In this document: positions 27,305 through 36,773 of the stretch, piece after piece | Numbering within the stretch: position 1 is the first letter of the stretch | Layout: every line of letters starts with the position of its first letter | The notes under the pieces: model-generated | Told to the model about the DNA's origin: nothing | The model's database searches: none | Seen by the model: only the letters and a program-made list of their open reading frames with translations | Translations under genes and position numbers: made by a program | NCBI RefSeq assembly: GCF_000757425.2 | Contig: NZ_JPKR02000005.1 | Coordinates: 682,001-746,000 of the forward strand | Origin: Tatumella morbirosei | GTDB lineage: Bacteria > Pseudomonadota > Gammaproteobacteria > Enterobacterales > Enterobacteriaceae | Direction: 5' to 3' | DNA length: 64,000 bases

Positions 27305-28204
27305 ATGTCCAAAAAAATCATCTTTCTTCTGGCGGGTCTGCTCATGCTGTGTTCAGCAGGCGCTCAGGCGTTTACCTGCCAGGCTAACGGGACTTCAATA
27401 AGCGGTTCGGGCACAGTGACCGTGCCTGTAACCCTGGCACCCAGTGTTCAGTCCACTGAAAATTTGGTCGTCAATCTCGGTAACAGTATCCAGTGTAAGA
27501 ATGACTTACCCAGTGTTTATAAGGATCCTATTCGGGTAGGGACTGCGTCAGCTTATGCAGGAGCGCTTTCCGCTTTTACCGGCAGTATCACCTATAATGG
27601 TGATACTTACTCTTTCCCTCTGCCTTCACCTACCTCCTGGGTCCCGACACCAAACGGAACTTATGCCCCATGGAATACCATCCTCTATCTGACCCCTACA
27701 GGGAGTGCCAGTGGCGTGGTTATTCAGGCGGGACAAATATTTGCAACACTGCAACTTCAGAAAGAGGGTAATCCGGGGCAGGTTTCCCAAACTATTACCT
27801 GGAATCTGAAAGCAAATAACACCGTCACTGTACCGACCGGTGGGTGTGATGTGTCTTCCCGCGCGGTCACCGTGACGTTACCAAATTATCCGGGTACTCA
27901 GTCTATTCCTCTGACGGTTCATTGTGGTTCAACTAAAGCACTCTCTTATTATCTGACCGGAACAACAACAGATACCGCATCCACCATTTTCTCCAATACT
28001 TCTTCTGCGTCTCCGGCTCAGGGGATAGGTGTACAGTTGTCTAACAGCAATGGAGTTTTGGCAACCAACAAGACAGTATCGTTAGGTAATGTGGGTACCA
28101 CTCCGGTCAGCCTGGGGCTTACCGCCACCTATGCGCGGACTTCGGGTCAGGTGGTGGCCGGTAACGTGCAGTCGATAGTTGGTGTAACCTTCGTTTACCA
28201 GTAA
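27305..28204 (+). CDS. fimH: FimH-type tip adhesin with altered binding pocket
   Basis: A 299-residue two-domain adhesin. The mature N-terminus FTC, the linker PTGGCDVSSR and the pilin domain ending VQSIVGVTFVYQ match E. coli FimH. Aligned to it, Phe1, Asn46, Asp47 and Asp54 are kept, but Tyr48 is Leu, Ile52 is Tyr, Gln133 is Lys, Asn135 is Gly, Tyr137 is Pro and Asp140 is Val. The mannose contacts and tyrosine gate are therefore mostly lost, which suggests another ligand. A 148-bp gap with a GGTAGTC/GACTACC inverted repeat separates it from fimG. Confidence 0.88.
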   Translation: MSKKIIFLLAGLLMLCSAGAQAFTCQANGTSISGSGTVTVPVTLAPSVQSTENLVVNLGNSIQCKNDLPSVYKDPIRVGTASAYAGALSAFTGSITYNGDTYSFPLPSPTSWVPTPNGTYAPWNTILYLTPTGSASGVVIQAGQIFATLQLQKEGNPGQVSQTITWNLKANNTVTVPTGGCDVSSRAVTVTLPNYPGTQSIPLTVHCGSTKALSYYLTGTTTDTASTIFSNTSSASPAQGIGVQLSNSNGVLATNKTVSLGNVGTTPVSLGLTATYARTSGQVVAGNVQSIVGVTFVYQ

Positions 28205-28230
28205 AGATTTAGGGTTTCGTTGTGTTTTAT

Positions 28231-28257
28231 CCCCGTGACCAGACGGGGATTTTTTTT
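28231..28257 (+). terminator. Terminator of the fimbrial operon
   Basis: CCCCGT-GACCAG-ACGGGG followed by A and eight T; a standard factor-independent terminator 27 bp after fimH. Confidence 0.88.
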
Positions 28258-28317
28258 ACCTTTTTATCGGCTCTGGCGTGTACTTTGCATAGATTCTTTT
28301 TTTGCAGGGGACTGATG

Positions 28318-29610
28318 ATGACTGACTATATACCGACTACCCTTCGTTTTTTGCTGGCCTCCAGACAGTGTGAACTCAACAGTCTGGGTTGTTTGCTGGA
28401 CAGTGGAGAGTTGGTGGGGAAAGTCAGCGTACTTATTCACCATCTGCAGCGTGAACGGGGTACGGTCAATCTGTTTCTGTGCAGTGAAGGTCGACAGACC
28501 GCTGCAGATTTGCGCCACCGTGAGCAGGATTCACTGCTGTCCCAGCAGGATCTGATGCACTATCTCGATAATACTCAGGCACTGAACCCGGGCCAGCCAC
28601 AGGCCAGCCGGTTATTTCACTGTGCTGCACGGGCCGTGTATGCGCTGGGCGTATTACAGGAAACCCGCCAGCAAATCACCGGCAGGATCGCCTCGCTGGT
28701 GGGCGCGGTAGAAGTCTTCAATGATACTATTCGTCATCTGCTGTCACTGGTGTTTGCGGTCTCTGATGCTTCGGCTGATCCGGCCATCTCACGGGCCCTG
28801 ATTGCTTTGTTTAGTTTTATGCAGGGCAAAGAGTTGGCAGGGCAGGAACGGGCGATTGGGGTGCGTATCTTCAGCGGGCATATGCCGGAAGATGCAGATG
28901 ATCAGCCTGCCGGGCAGATCATCAGCCTGATCGAGCGCCAGGAACACTACTTTGCCACATTCATTGAATTTACTGATCCGGACAACCGGCGTCGTTGGCT
29001 GGAGATGGTACCCGACAGCGAGTTTGAACGGCTAAGGCGGATTGCCTGTACCCGTAGCAGTTTGCCGGGGAATTCTGATGTCAGCCAGCACTGGTTTCTG
29101 CTGGCCACCCGGCGTATCGATACCATGAAACAGCTGGAAGATCACTTGCAGCATACTCTGATGCAGTTATGCCGTGAACGGATCCTCACTACTCAGCGGG
29201 CCTGTGATGAACAGCAGGCTGATATCAATAGCCTGAAAACGACGATGGCGGACGGTTATAGCGGTTATTCGGTATTTATGGAGCACTCTTCCGCGGGCGT
29301 TCACCGTCAGGGAGGCTGGCTACAAAGTGAAGGCGTTCAGCCACAACTTGGGCAGTCGCTGCTTTCTCTGTTACGCCAGCAATCACAGCGGCTGGATGCA
29401 CAGAATCAGGAGCTGACTGATTTGCGCGAGGTCCTTCATCAAAGAAAAACCGTGGACAGTGCCAAAAAATTGCTTATGCAGCATCGCCAACTGACCGAAG
29501 ATGAAGCCTATAAAACGCTGCGTCAGATGGCGATGGATCAGAATAAAAAGATCTCAGATATTGCCGCTGCATTACTGTCAGTCGCCGGGGTATTCGATCA
29601 TCCCGGCTAA
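28318..29610 (+). CDS. nasR: NasR-type nitrate/nitrite antiterminator
   Basis: A 430-residue regulator. The central NIT sensor domain (about residues 40-300, with HLQRERGTVNLFL at its start) binds nitrate or nitrite, and the C-terminal ANTAR domain (KTVDSAKKLLMQ, then TEDEAYKTLRQMAMD) binds RNA hairpins. In Klebsiella NasR releases transcription through the nasF leader terminator. CAGGGG seven bases before ATG 28318 sets the start. It lies directly upstream of the nas operon, whose leader carries a matching hairpin and terminator. Confidence 0.9.
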   Translation: MTDYIPTTLRFLLASRQCELNSLGCLLDSGELVGKVSVLIHHLQRERGTVNLFLCSEGRQTAADLRHREQDSLLSQQDLMHYLDNTQALNPGQPQASRLFHCAARAVYALGVLQETRQQITGRIASLVGAVEVFNDTIRHLLSLVFAVSDASADPAISRALIALFSFMQGKELAGQERAIGVRIFSGHMPEDADDQPAGQIISLIERQEHYFATFIEFTDPDNRRRWLEMVPDSEFERLRRIACTRSSLPGNSDVSQHWFLLATRRIDTMKQLEDHLQHTLMQLCRERILTTQRACDEQQADINSLKTTMADGYSGYSVFMEHSSAGVHRQGGWLQSEGVQPQLGQSLLSLLRQQSQRLDAQNQELTDLREVLHQRKTVDSAKKLLMQHRQLTEDEAYKTLRQMAMDQNKKISDIAAALLSVAGVFDHPG

Positions 29611-29617
29611 AGTGATA

Positions 29618-29634
29618 TGCACATCAAGGGTGCG
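29618..29634 (+). promoter_or_regulatory. NtrC binding site 1 of nas operon
   Basis: TGCAC-N7-GTGCG, nine of ten positions as in the NtrC consensus TGCAC-N7-GTGCA. About 200 bp upstream of the predicted transcription start. Confidence 0.65.
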
Positions 29635-29639
29635 GGTAT

Positions 29640-29656
29640 TGTTCTTTTGTGGTGCA
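29640..29656 (+). promoter_or_regulatory. NtrC binding site 2 of nas operon
   Basis: TGTTC-N7-GTGCA; the second half is perfect, the first weak. Its centre lies 22 bp from site 1, two helical turns, as in tandem NtrC enhancers. Confidence 0.5.
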
Positions 29657-29801
29657 GGTCACATTTTTCCCCCTGTGATCCCTGCCTGCCAGCGCTCTGT
29701 GATTCTGTCAGTCAGTCCTTCGGCAACGAATTATTTTTCCCCAGCTAAATAAAGGGTTTATTACCCATTTTATGACCGGACCTCCCGGAAGGTTGTGCCG
29801 A

Positions 29802-29817
29802 TGGCATGGCTCTTGCT
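29802..29817 (+). promoter_or_regulatory. Sigma-54 promoter of nas operon
   Basis: TGGCATG-GCTC-TTGCT differs from the RpoN consensus at one position only, with correct GG-N10-GC spacing. Transcription should begin near 29828, leaving a leader of about 143 nt before nasF. Confidence 0.8.
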
Positions 29818-29851
29818 TCAGTAAACTCAAAACTGATTACACCTGTGGGCC

Positions 29852-29888
29852 CGGCCAACGGCGGCTGAGAACACAGGTTACGGACAAT
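29852..29888 (+). promoter_or_regulatory. ANTAR-type dual hairpin in nas leader
   Basis: First hairpin: CGGCC, hexaloop AACGGC, GGCTG (29852-29867), with A at loop position 1 and G at 4 as ANTAR proteins require. A second, weaker one has hexaloop ACGGAC (29880-29885) flanked by GTT and AAT. It is the likely NasR target. Confidence 0.55.
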
Positions 29889-29890
29889 GG

Positions 29891-29936
29891 CGTCCATCAC
29901 TGCATATTCACGATGCAGCGGTGGGCGTTTTTTTTT
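29891..29936 (+). terminator. Leader terminator (attenuator) of nas operon
   Basis: Arms 29891-29905 and 29913-29927 pair over 15 positions with one mismatch and two G-U, followed by nine T. It ends 34 bp before nasF, as in the Klebsiella nasF leader, and should stop transcription unless NasR is active. Confidence 0.85.
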
Positions 29937-29970
29937 GCCGAAACTGACCGGGCACAGAAGGACAGGGTGA

Positions 29971-31245
29971 ATGAGCCAACAGACAAAAACAGACCGGACT
30001 TTTTCCCGACGCAGATTTCTGCAAGGGAGCGCCGCGATAACCGGCAGCCTGCTGGTCCCCGGCCTGATGAACAGTGTATGGGCAGCCGGTTCTGACGCGC
30101 CGGAACTGAAAACCGTACAGGTCGGGTTTATCCCCCTCACGGATTGCGCGTCGGTGGTGATGGCTGCGGCGAAGAGTTTTGATAAAAAGTACGGCATCCG
30201 CATTGTGCCGCAAAAACAGGCCAGTTGGGCGACGGTTCGCGACAAACTGTTGTCCGGTGAGCTGGATGCCGCCCACATCCTTTACGGCGAACTGTATGGA
30301 TTGCATATGGGGCTGGCGGGCCCGGCAACGCCGATGGCTAACCTGCTGACCATTAATCAGAACGGCCAGGGGATTACCCTGGCAAACCAGCTACGGGAAG
30401 CCGGGATTACCGACCTGGCAGCCCTGCAACGGCATATCGATGCAAACCCGCCTGGCACCTATACCTTCGCACAGACGTTCCCTACCGGAACACATGCCAT
30501 GTGGTTGTACTACTGGCTGGCAACCGCCGGTATTCATCCGTTACAGCAAATTCGCAGCCTGGTGGTACCGCCTCCGCAGATGGTGGTCAATATGAAAATC
30601 GGCAATATGCAGGGTTGCTGTGTCGGGGAGCCCTGGAACCAACGGGCGATTAGCGAGAAGGTGGGTTTTACCGCAGCAACGTCACAGCAAATCTGGCCGG
30701 ATCATCCGGAAAAAATCCTTGGGACCCGGGGCGACTGGGTTACTGCTCATCCTAATACTGCCCGGGCATTGACCGCCGCTGTGCTGGAAGCTGGCCGCTG
30801 GATTGATGCCAGCGAGGCTAACCGGCTGGAGACTGCCAACATTATCGCAGGCCGTGCAGTGATCAATACCGATGTGCATGCCATTGCCGGGCGCATGCTG
30901 GGTCGTTATGAAAATGGCCTGGGTCAGACATGGCAGGATACCCATCCGATGCGCTTCTATCACGATGGCGAAGTCAGTTTCCCGTGGCTCTCTGACGGGA
31001 TGTGGTTTCTGACTCAGCACCGCCGTTGGGGGTTACTAAAAACGGAGCCTGATTATCTGGCTGTCGCCAGGCAAATCAATCGTATCGATATTTATAAACA
31101 GGCGGCAGCCGCGGTAGGAAATGTACCGCTTCCCGACAGTGAGATGCGCAGCAGCGTGCTGATGGACGGCAAACGCTGGGATGGCAGCGATCCTGCCGGC
31201 TATCTCAATAGTTTTAGTATTCAACAACCAGTGAGGCCAGCATGA
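29971..31245 (+). CDS. nasF: Nitrate ABC transporter binding protein NasF
   Basis: A 424-residue NrtA/NasF-type nitrate-binding protein. The N-terminus carries a Tat signal (FSRRRFLQGSA), so it is exported folded. The mature part has the CmpA/NrtA pattern (VGFIPLTDCASVVMAA, then LDAAHILYGELYG and GNMQGCCVGEPWNQ). First gene of the nas operon, after the leader terminator. It captures nitrate (or nitrite) in the periplasm for NasE/NasD. Confidence 0.92.
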   Translation: MSQQTKTDRTFSRRRFLQGSAAITGSLLVPGLMNSVWAAGSDAPELKTVQVGFIPLTDCASVVMAAAKSFDKKYGIRIVPQKQASWATVRDKLLSGELDAAHILYGELYGLHMGLAGPATPMANLLTINQNGQGITLANQLREAGITDLAALQRHIDANPPGTYTFAQTFPTGTHAMWLYYWLATAGIHPLQQIRSLVVPPPQMVVNMKIGNMQGCCVGEPWNQRAISEKVGFTAATSQQIWPDHPEKILGTRGDWVTAHPNTARALTAAVLEAGRWIDASEANRLETANIIAGRAVINTDVHAIAGRMLGRYENGLGQTWQDTHPMRFYHDGEVSFPWLSDGMWFLTQHRRWGLLKTEPDYLAVARQINRIDIYKQAAAAVGNVPLPDSEMRSSVLMDGKRWDGSDPAGYLNSFSIQQPVRPA

Positions 31246-32120
31246 CACAACAGTCTGAAGTAACTCCGGTAGTGGCGACGCTTCCCGCCTCTACTGCTGT
31301 TTCCGGCGCGGCAGCCCCGGCGCCCGTCACCCGGCGTCCTAATGCCATGTTTCGTCGGGTATTCCGCCAGTTGTTTGCCGGACTGCTGGGGGTGCTGTTA
31401 TTGCTGGGAGGCTGGCAGATGGTGGCTCTGTACAGCCACGGTTTCCCGACCCCCTGGCAAACCTGGCAGTCAGCCATTCCCATTTTCGCTCATCCGTTCT
31501 ATGTGGCCGGGCCTAATGACCAGGGAATCGGCTGGAATGTGCTGGCTTCGCTGCAACGGGTTGCTATCGGGTTTGGCCTTGCTGCGCTGGTGGGGATTCC
31601 GGTGGGCTTTTTGATTGGTCGTTTTCGTTTTATCGCCGACATGTTTAATCCGGTGATTTCGTTACTGCGCCCGGTCAGTCCACTGGCCTGGCTGCCGATA
31701 GGGCTGCTTATTTTCCAGCGTGCGGATCCGGCTTCTTACTGGACCATTTTTATCTGCTCTGTCTGGCCGATGATTCTTAATACCGCTGAAGGTGTCCGGC
31801 GTATTCCTGATGATTACCTGAATGTCGCCAGAGTACTGCGTCTGTCGGAGTTTACTGTCATGCGCAAAATTCTGTTTCCGGCGGTATTGCCCAACATCCT
31901 GACGGGTATGCGTTTGTCGATAGGGATTGCCTGGCTGGTGATTGTAGCCGCGGAAATGCTGACCGGCGGGATGGGGATTGGGTTCTGGATCTGGAATGAA
32001 TGGAACAACCTGAATGTGGAACACATCATCATCGCTATTTTTGTTATCGGAGTCGTGGGGCTGTTGCTTGAGCAACTGTTGATGTGGGTCGCCCGGCGTT
32101 TCAGCTATGAAAAACGTTAA
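31242..32120 (+). CDS. nasE: Nitrate ABC transporter permease NasE
   Basis: A 292-residue permease; the first 45 residues are Ala/Pro-rich and cytoplasmic, then about six membrane segments. Conserved PVSPLAWLPIGLL and the coupling helix VLRLSEFTVMRKILFPAVLP are typical of NrtB/NasE. Start overlaps nasF by four bases. Confidence 0.9.
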   Translation: MTQQSEVTPVVATLPASTAVSGAAAPAPVTRRPNAMFRRVFRQLFAGLLGVLLLLGGWQMVALYSHGFPTPWQTWQSAIPIFAHPFYVAGPNDQGIGWNVLASLQRVAIGFGLAALVGIPVGFLIGRFRFIADMFNPVISLLRPVSPLAWLPIGLLIFQRADPASYWTIFICSVWPMILNTAEGVRRIPDDYLNVARVLRLSEFTVMRKILFPAVLPNILTGMRLSIGIAWLVIVAAEMLTGGMGIGFWIWNEWNNLNVEHIIIAIFVIGVVGLLLEQLLMWVARRFSYEKR

Positions 32121-32130
32121 GGAGAGAGTT

Positions 32131-32925
32131 ATGTCTGCCAACCCGATAATCCAGGTACAACAAGTCAGTCAGCAGTTTTCGACGGCCAGCGGTGATTTTC
32201 TGGCCCTGGACAATGTCAGTTTTGATATCGCAGCGGGTGAATGCATCAGCCTGATCGGTCATTCCGGCTGCGGTAAATCAACGCTGCTCAACCTGATCGC
32301 CGGACTCACTTTCCCGACCCGTGGCGGATTGTTATGCAACAACCGTGAAATTGACGGCCCCGGTCCGGAGCGGGCGGTAGTATTTCAGAACCACTCTTTA
32401 TTACCGTGGCTGACGGCTTACGAAAATGTCGCCCTGGCAGTAAATCAGGTGTTCCGTGGTCAGATGACCAAAGCCGAAATGAAAGACTGGATTATGCATA
32501 ACCTGCAACTGGTGCATATGGAACATGCCGCCACTAAGCGGCCTGATGAGATCTCCGGAGGCATGAAGCAGCGGGTCGGAATTGCCCGGGCGCTGGCGAT
32601 GAAACCGTCGGTTCTGCTGATGGATGAGCCCTTTGGCGCACTGGATGCGCTGACCAGAGCGCATCTGCAGGATGCGGTGATGGATATTCAGCAGCAGCTG
32701 CGGACCACCATTGTTTTGATCACTCATGACGTTGATGAAGCGGTTTTGCTGTCAGATCGCGTATTTATGATGACCAACGGCCCGGCAGCGACCGTCGGAG
32801 AAGTGATGGACGTTGCCCTGGAGCGTCCGCGCTCCAGAGTGGCGCTGGCAGATGACCGCCGGTATCAGCAATACCGGCAACAGGTATTGCATTTTCTGTA
32901 TGAGAAACAACCGAAAGCCGCCTGA
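32131..32925 (+). CDS. nasD: Nitrate ABC transporter ATPase NasD
   Basis: A 264-residue ABC ATPase: Walker A GHSGCGKST, Q-loop VVFQNHSLLPW, signature ISGGMKQRV, Walker B VLLMDEPFGALD. NrtC/NrtD group, without the extra binding domain of NrtC. AAGGAGAG lies before ATG 32131, ten bases after nasE. Confidence 0.92.
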   Translation: MSANPIIQVQQVSQQFSTASGDFLALDNVSFDIAAGECISLIGHSGCGKSTLLNLIAGLTFPTRGGLLCNNREIDGPGPERAVVFQNHSLLPWLTAYENVALAVNQVFRGQMTKAEMKDWIMHNLQLVHMEHAATKRPDEISGGMKQRVGIARALAMKPSVLLMDEPFGALDALTRAHLQDAVMDIQQQLRTTIVLITHDVDEAVLLSDRVFMMTNGPAATVGEVMDVALERPRSRVALADDRRYQQYRQQVLHFLYEKQPKAA

Positions 32926-32978
32926 GCCGTGGCATGCAATGTTGATAACAGCAGCCTGAGGCTGCGGGGGAGCGGAAT

Positions 32979-35897
32979 ATGAGTAATATGAGTAAGCCGG
33001 TATTAGTGGTTGTTGGACATGGCATGGTGGGTCACTACTTTCTGGAGCAACTGGCCGAACGACAGCTGCACCAACAGTATCAGGTCGTGGTCTTTGGCGA
33101 AGAGCAGCATCCGGCCTATGACCGTGTTCACCTGTCAGAATACTTTTCCGGGCGCAGTGCCGAATCATTGTCACTGGTGAAAGATAATTTCTTCGCACAA
33201 ACCGGCATAGAATTACGCACCCGCAGTCAGGTAGCACATATCGATGCACAGGCCAGGGTGGTGACCGACAGCGAAGGTCATCAGCTGGCTTATGATCAGC
33301 TGGTGCTGGCGACCGGGTCCTACGCGTTTGTGCCGCCGGTGCCGGGGCATGATCGTGAAGGTTGCCTGGTCTACCGGACACTGGATGACCTGGATGCGAT
33401 TGCCGCACACTCCGCGCAGGCTAAAAGCGGAGTGGTTATCGGTGGCGGGCTGCTGGGTCTGGAAGCGGCGAATGCCCTGTTACAGTCCGGCCTGGAGACC
33501 CATGTGGTGGAGTTTTCTCCGCGGCTGATGGCCCTACAGCTGGATGATGACGGCGCGCGGATGTTGCAGAAGAAGATTGCTGCTCTCGGGGTACAGGTAC
33601 ATACCTCCCGCCAGACCGTGGAAATCACCCAGGGAAAACACGCGCAACATCAGTTACGGTTTGCTGATGGCACAGAACTGGAAGCCGATCTGGTGCTGTT
33701 TTCTGCCGGTATCCGGCCGCGTGATGAACTGGCGGACAGCGCGGGTCTGCAAAAAGGGCCACGCGGTGGGATTGTCATCGATGATTTCTGCCAGACTTCT
33801 GATCCGGCCATCTCGGCCATTGGTGAATGTGCGCTCTGGCAGGGCAAAATTTTTGGCCTGGTGGCTCCGGGTTATCAGATGGCGCGATGTCTCGCCGATC
33901 GACTGGCTGCGCTGAACAACCCGTTCAGTGGTGCAGACATGAGTACTAAACTCAAACTACTGGGGGTGGAGGTTGCCTCTGTCGGGGATGCCCATGGAAC
34001 CACTCCGGGTAGCCTGAGTTATCAGTGGACCGATGGTCCGGCCCGGGTTTATAAGAAAATTGTGGTCTCCGAAGACCGCAAATCCCTACTGGGCGCGGTA
34101 CTGATTGGCGACAGTTCAGACTATAGCCAGCTGCTGCAACGTATGCTGAATGGTATTCCGCTGCCTGAACATCCGGAAAGTCTGATTCTGCCGGCGGCGG
34201 CCGGAGAAAGTAGTGGTGGTTTAGGGGTCGCTCTGCTGCCGGAAACCGCACAAATCTGTTCCTGCCATAATGTCACTAAAGGGGATATTTCTCAGGCGGT
34301 GGCCGGGGGCTGTACCGAACTCAACGGGCTGAAAACCTGTACCAAAGCCGGAACCGGTTGTGGCGGCTGTGTCCCGTTACTGAAACAGGTGATGGAACAT
34401 GAACTGACCGCGCTGGGCGTTGAAGTGAAAAAGGATGTCTGCAGCCACTTTGCCTATTCACGCCAGGAACTCTATCACCTGATCCGGGTTAATAATATTC
34501 GTTCGTTTGACGAGTTGATCCGTCAGCACGGACAGGGACACGGCTGCGAAATCTGTAAGCCGCTGGTGGGTTCTCTGCTGGCCTCCTGCTGGAATGACTA
34601 TCTGCTGGAACCGGAGCATATCTCTTTGCAGGATACCAATGATCGTTTCTTTGGCAATATTCAGAAAGACGGGACCTATTCAGTGGTACCTCGTATCCCT
34701 GCCGGTGAAATCACCCCACAGGGCCTGATTACCCTGGGTCAGGTGGCTGAACGTTACAACCTGTATACCAAAATCACCGGCGGACAACGGGTGGATTTGT
34801 TCGGCGCCCGGCTTGAACAGTTACCGGATATCTGGAGCGAATTACTGGCGGCGGGTTTTGAAACCGGTCATGCCTACGGAAAGTCACTGCGTACCGTCAA
34901 GTCCTGTGTGGGTTCTACCTGGTGCCGCTACGGGGTGCAGGATTCCACCGCGTTAGCCATCCGTCTGGAGGAACGTTATAAGGGGCTGCGTTCGCCGCAT
35001 AAAATCAAAATGGCGGTCTCCGGCTGTACCCGCGAGTGTGCCGAAGCCCAGGGTAAAGACATTGGTGTGATTGCCACCGATAAAGGCTGGAATCTGTATG
35101 TCTGCGGTAACGGCGGTATGAAACCCCGCCACGCGGATCTGTTTGCTGCCGATCTGGATACCGAAACGCTGATCAGAACGATCGACAGAGTGCTGATGTT
35201 TTATGTGCGTACTGCGGATCGTTTACAGCGAACCAGTAACTGGCTGGATAACCTGGAGGGGGGAATAGGTTACCTGAAGTCGGTGATCCTGGAAGACAGT
35301 CTTGGGCTGGGTACCTCACTGGACTGTGAGATGCAGCATATCGTGGCAACGTATCAGTGTGAGTGGAAAACCACCCTCAGTCACCCTCAGCACCTGAAAC
35401 TATTCCGGGCCTTTATCAACAGCGATCAGCCGGATGAAGCGGTGGTGATGGTTCCGGAGCGCGGACAGATTCGTCCGGCGCTGGCAGAAGAAAAAATCCG
35501 CCCTGCGGTGGCTCCGGATGTCAGCGACGAATGGGTGACTGTCGGGCAACTGGAAGATATCCCGGTCAATACCGGTATCGCCGCGCGGTTAGGCTCCCGG
35601 CAAATCGCTCTGTTCCGTCTGGGAGGTGATCAACCTGTGGTTTACGCCCTCGATAATCAGGAGCCGGGTACAGGCGCCAACGTACTGGCCCGCGGGCTGG
35701 TGGGTGATGAGGCCGGAGAGCCGCTGGTCATTTCTCCGCTCTACAAAAAACGCCTGCGGCTGTCTGATGGTATTAGTCCGGATGATGCCTCAGTCAGAGT
35801 ACGTTGCTGGCCGGTCAGACTGGAGAACGGTGCTATTCGGGTTAACCGTCAGCCGTTGCCTGTCTCTGAGCCGCAGATTATTGCGGTGGCATCCTGA
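32979..35897 (+). CDS. nasB: NAD(P)H nitrite reductase with fused NirD-like domain
   Basis: A 972-residue cytoplasmic enzyme reducing nitrite to ammonia. Order: FAD/NAD(P) oxidoreductase domain (residues about 1-300), a BFD-like [2Fe-2S] domain with CSCHN and CTKAGTGCGGC (about 425-465), the sirohaem/[4Fe-4S] domain with the CVGSTWC and CTRECAEAQ cysteines (about 640-700), then a NirD-like beta domain (about 850-960). The NirD part lacks Rieske Cys/His, as is usual for NirD. Same layout as NasB of Klebsiella. GGGGAG precedes ATG 32979. Confidence 0.93.
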   Translation: MSNMSKPVLVVVGHGMVGHYFLEQLAERQLHQQYQVVVFGEEQHPAYDRVHLSEYFSGRSAESLSLVKDNFFAQTGIELRTRSQVAHIDAQARVVTDSEGHQLAYDQLVLATGSYAFVPPVPGHDREGCLVYRTLDDLDAIAAHSAQAKSGVVIGGGLLGLEAANALLQSGLETHVVEFSPRLMALQLDDDGARMLQKKIAALGVQVHTSRQTVEITQGKHAQHQLRFADGTELEADLVLFSAGIRPRDELADSAGLQKGPRGGIVIDDFCQTSDPAISAIGECALWQGKIFGLVAPGYQMARCLADRLAALNNPFSGADMSTKLKLLGVEVASVGDAHGTTPGSLSYQWTDGPARVYKKIVVSEDRKSLLGAVLIGDSSDYSQLLQRMLNGIPLPEHPESLILPAAAGESSGGLGVALLPETAQICSCHNVTKGDISQAVAGGCTELNGLKTCTKAGTGCGGCVPLLKQVMEHELTALGVEVKKDVCSHFAYSRQELYHLIRVNNIRSFDELIRQHGQGHGCEICKPLVGSLLASCWNDYLLEPEHISLQDTNDRFFGNIQKDGTYSVVPRIPAGEITPQGLITLGQVAERYNLYTKITGGQRVDLFGARLEQLPDIWSELLAAGFETGHAYGKSLRTVKSCVGSTWCRYGVQDSTALAIRLEERYKGLRSPHKIKMAVSGCTRECAEAQGKDIGVIATDKGWNLYVCGNGGMKPRHADLFAADLDTETLIRTIDRVLMFYVRTADRLQRTSNWLDNLEGGIGYLKSVILEDSLGLGTSLDCEMQHIVATYQCEWKTTLSHPQHLKLFRAFINSDQPDEAVVMVPERGQIRPALAEEKIRPAVAPDVSDEWVTVGQLEDIPVNTGIAARLGSRQIALFRLGGDQPVVYALDNQEPGTGANVLARGLVGDEAGEPLVISPLYKKRLRLSDGISPDDASVRVRCWPVRLENGAIRVNRQPLPVSEPQIIAVAS

Positions 35898-35919
35898 GCC
35901 CCTGAAGAGGAGATAACCG

Positions 35920-36753
35920 ATGAACACTCTTAAGCAACTCATTTCTGTGGCCGACCTGCGCCAGCCGGTGACCGCGGGTGAAGTCTGGCTGGTCGGAGCA
36001 GGGCCGGGCGATGTTGAGCTACTGACCCTGAAAGCACTGCGGGTGATTCAGCAGGCCGATGTGGTGGTCTATGACCGTCTGGTCTCAGAACAGATTATGG
36101 CTCTGGTCCCTGAGCAGGCCTTGTGCATTGATGTCGGTAAATCCCGGGGTGATCACCGGCTGAATCAGTCACAAATCAATCAGTTATTGGGGGAGCTGGC
36201 ACAGGCCGGCCAACGGGTAGTGCGGCTGAAAGGCGGAGATCCTTTTGTGTTTGGCCGGGGCGGCGAAGAGATGGAGTCGCTGCAACAGGCCGGTATCGCC
36301 TGTCATATCGTGCCGGGGATCACTGCCGCGATCGGGTGTGCCGCCGCTGCCGGATTGCCGTTAACCCATCGGGATTGTGCCCAGTCACTGCGTTTTATCA
36401 CCGCTCATACCCGTTCGGGGGAAGAGTTGTGTGACGATGTGTCGTTGGCCGCGGGGGGACAAACGTTAGTGTTTTACATGGGCCTGAGTCACAGCTCCCG
36501 GCTGTGCCAGCGGCTGACCGGGCTAGGGTTAGCGGGGGAGACCCCACTGGCAATCATCGAAAACGGGACCCGTCCGGAACAACGGTTGCTGATTGCCACC
36601 CTCAATACATTGCCGGAGTTGCTGGCTCGTTATCAGCCACAATCGCCAGGTTTGCTGATTGTCGGTGAGGTTGTGAATTATTGCCGGATGCCGGCCTTAC
36701 GGGTGGCGATGCCTGAGCAGGGTGGTGTGGTGGTTAAGTACGTCGCAGCCTGA
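35920..36753 (+). CDS. cobA: Uroporphyrinogen-III C-methyltransferase (SUMT)
   Basis: A 277-residue [19 protein letters not shown] near the N-terminus, VVYDRLVS, and [17 protein letters not shown]. It corresponds to the C-terminal half of CysG and makes precorrin-2 for sirohaem, the cofactor of the nitrite reductase encoded before it. The dehydrogenase/ferrochelatase half is absent, so another enzyme must finish sirohaem. Confidence 0.92.
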   Translation: MNTLKQLISVADLRQPVTAGEVWLVGAGPGDVELLTLKALRVIQQADVVVYDRLVSEQIMALVPEQALCIDVGKSRGDHRLNQSQINQLLGELAQAGQRVVRLKGGDPFVFGRGGEEMESLQQAGIACHIVPGITAAIGCAAAAGLPLTHRDCAQSLRFITAHTRSGEELCDDVSLAAGGQTLVFYMGLSHSSRLCQRLTGLGLAGETPLAIIENGTRPEQRLLIATLNTLPELLARYQPQSPGLLIVGEVVNYCRMPALRVAMPEQGGVVVKYVAA

Positions 36754-36773
36754 GCATCGAGGGAGAGATATTG

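Noticed and set aside
29772-30095. Open frame of 107 codons across the nas leader
   Set aside because: It covers the sigma-54 promoter, ANTAR hairpin and terminator and overlaps nasF in another frame.
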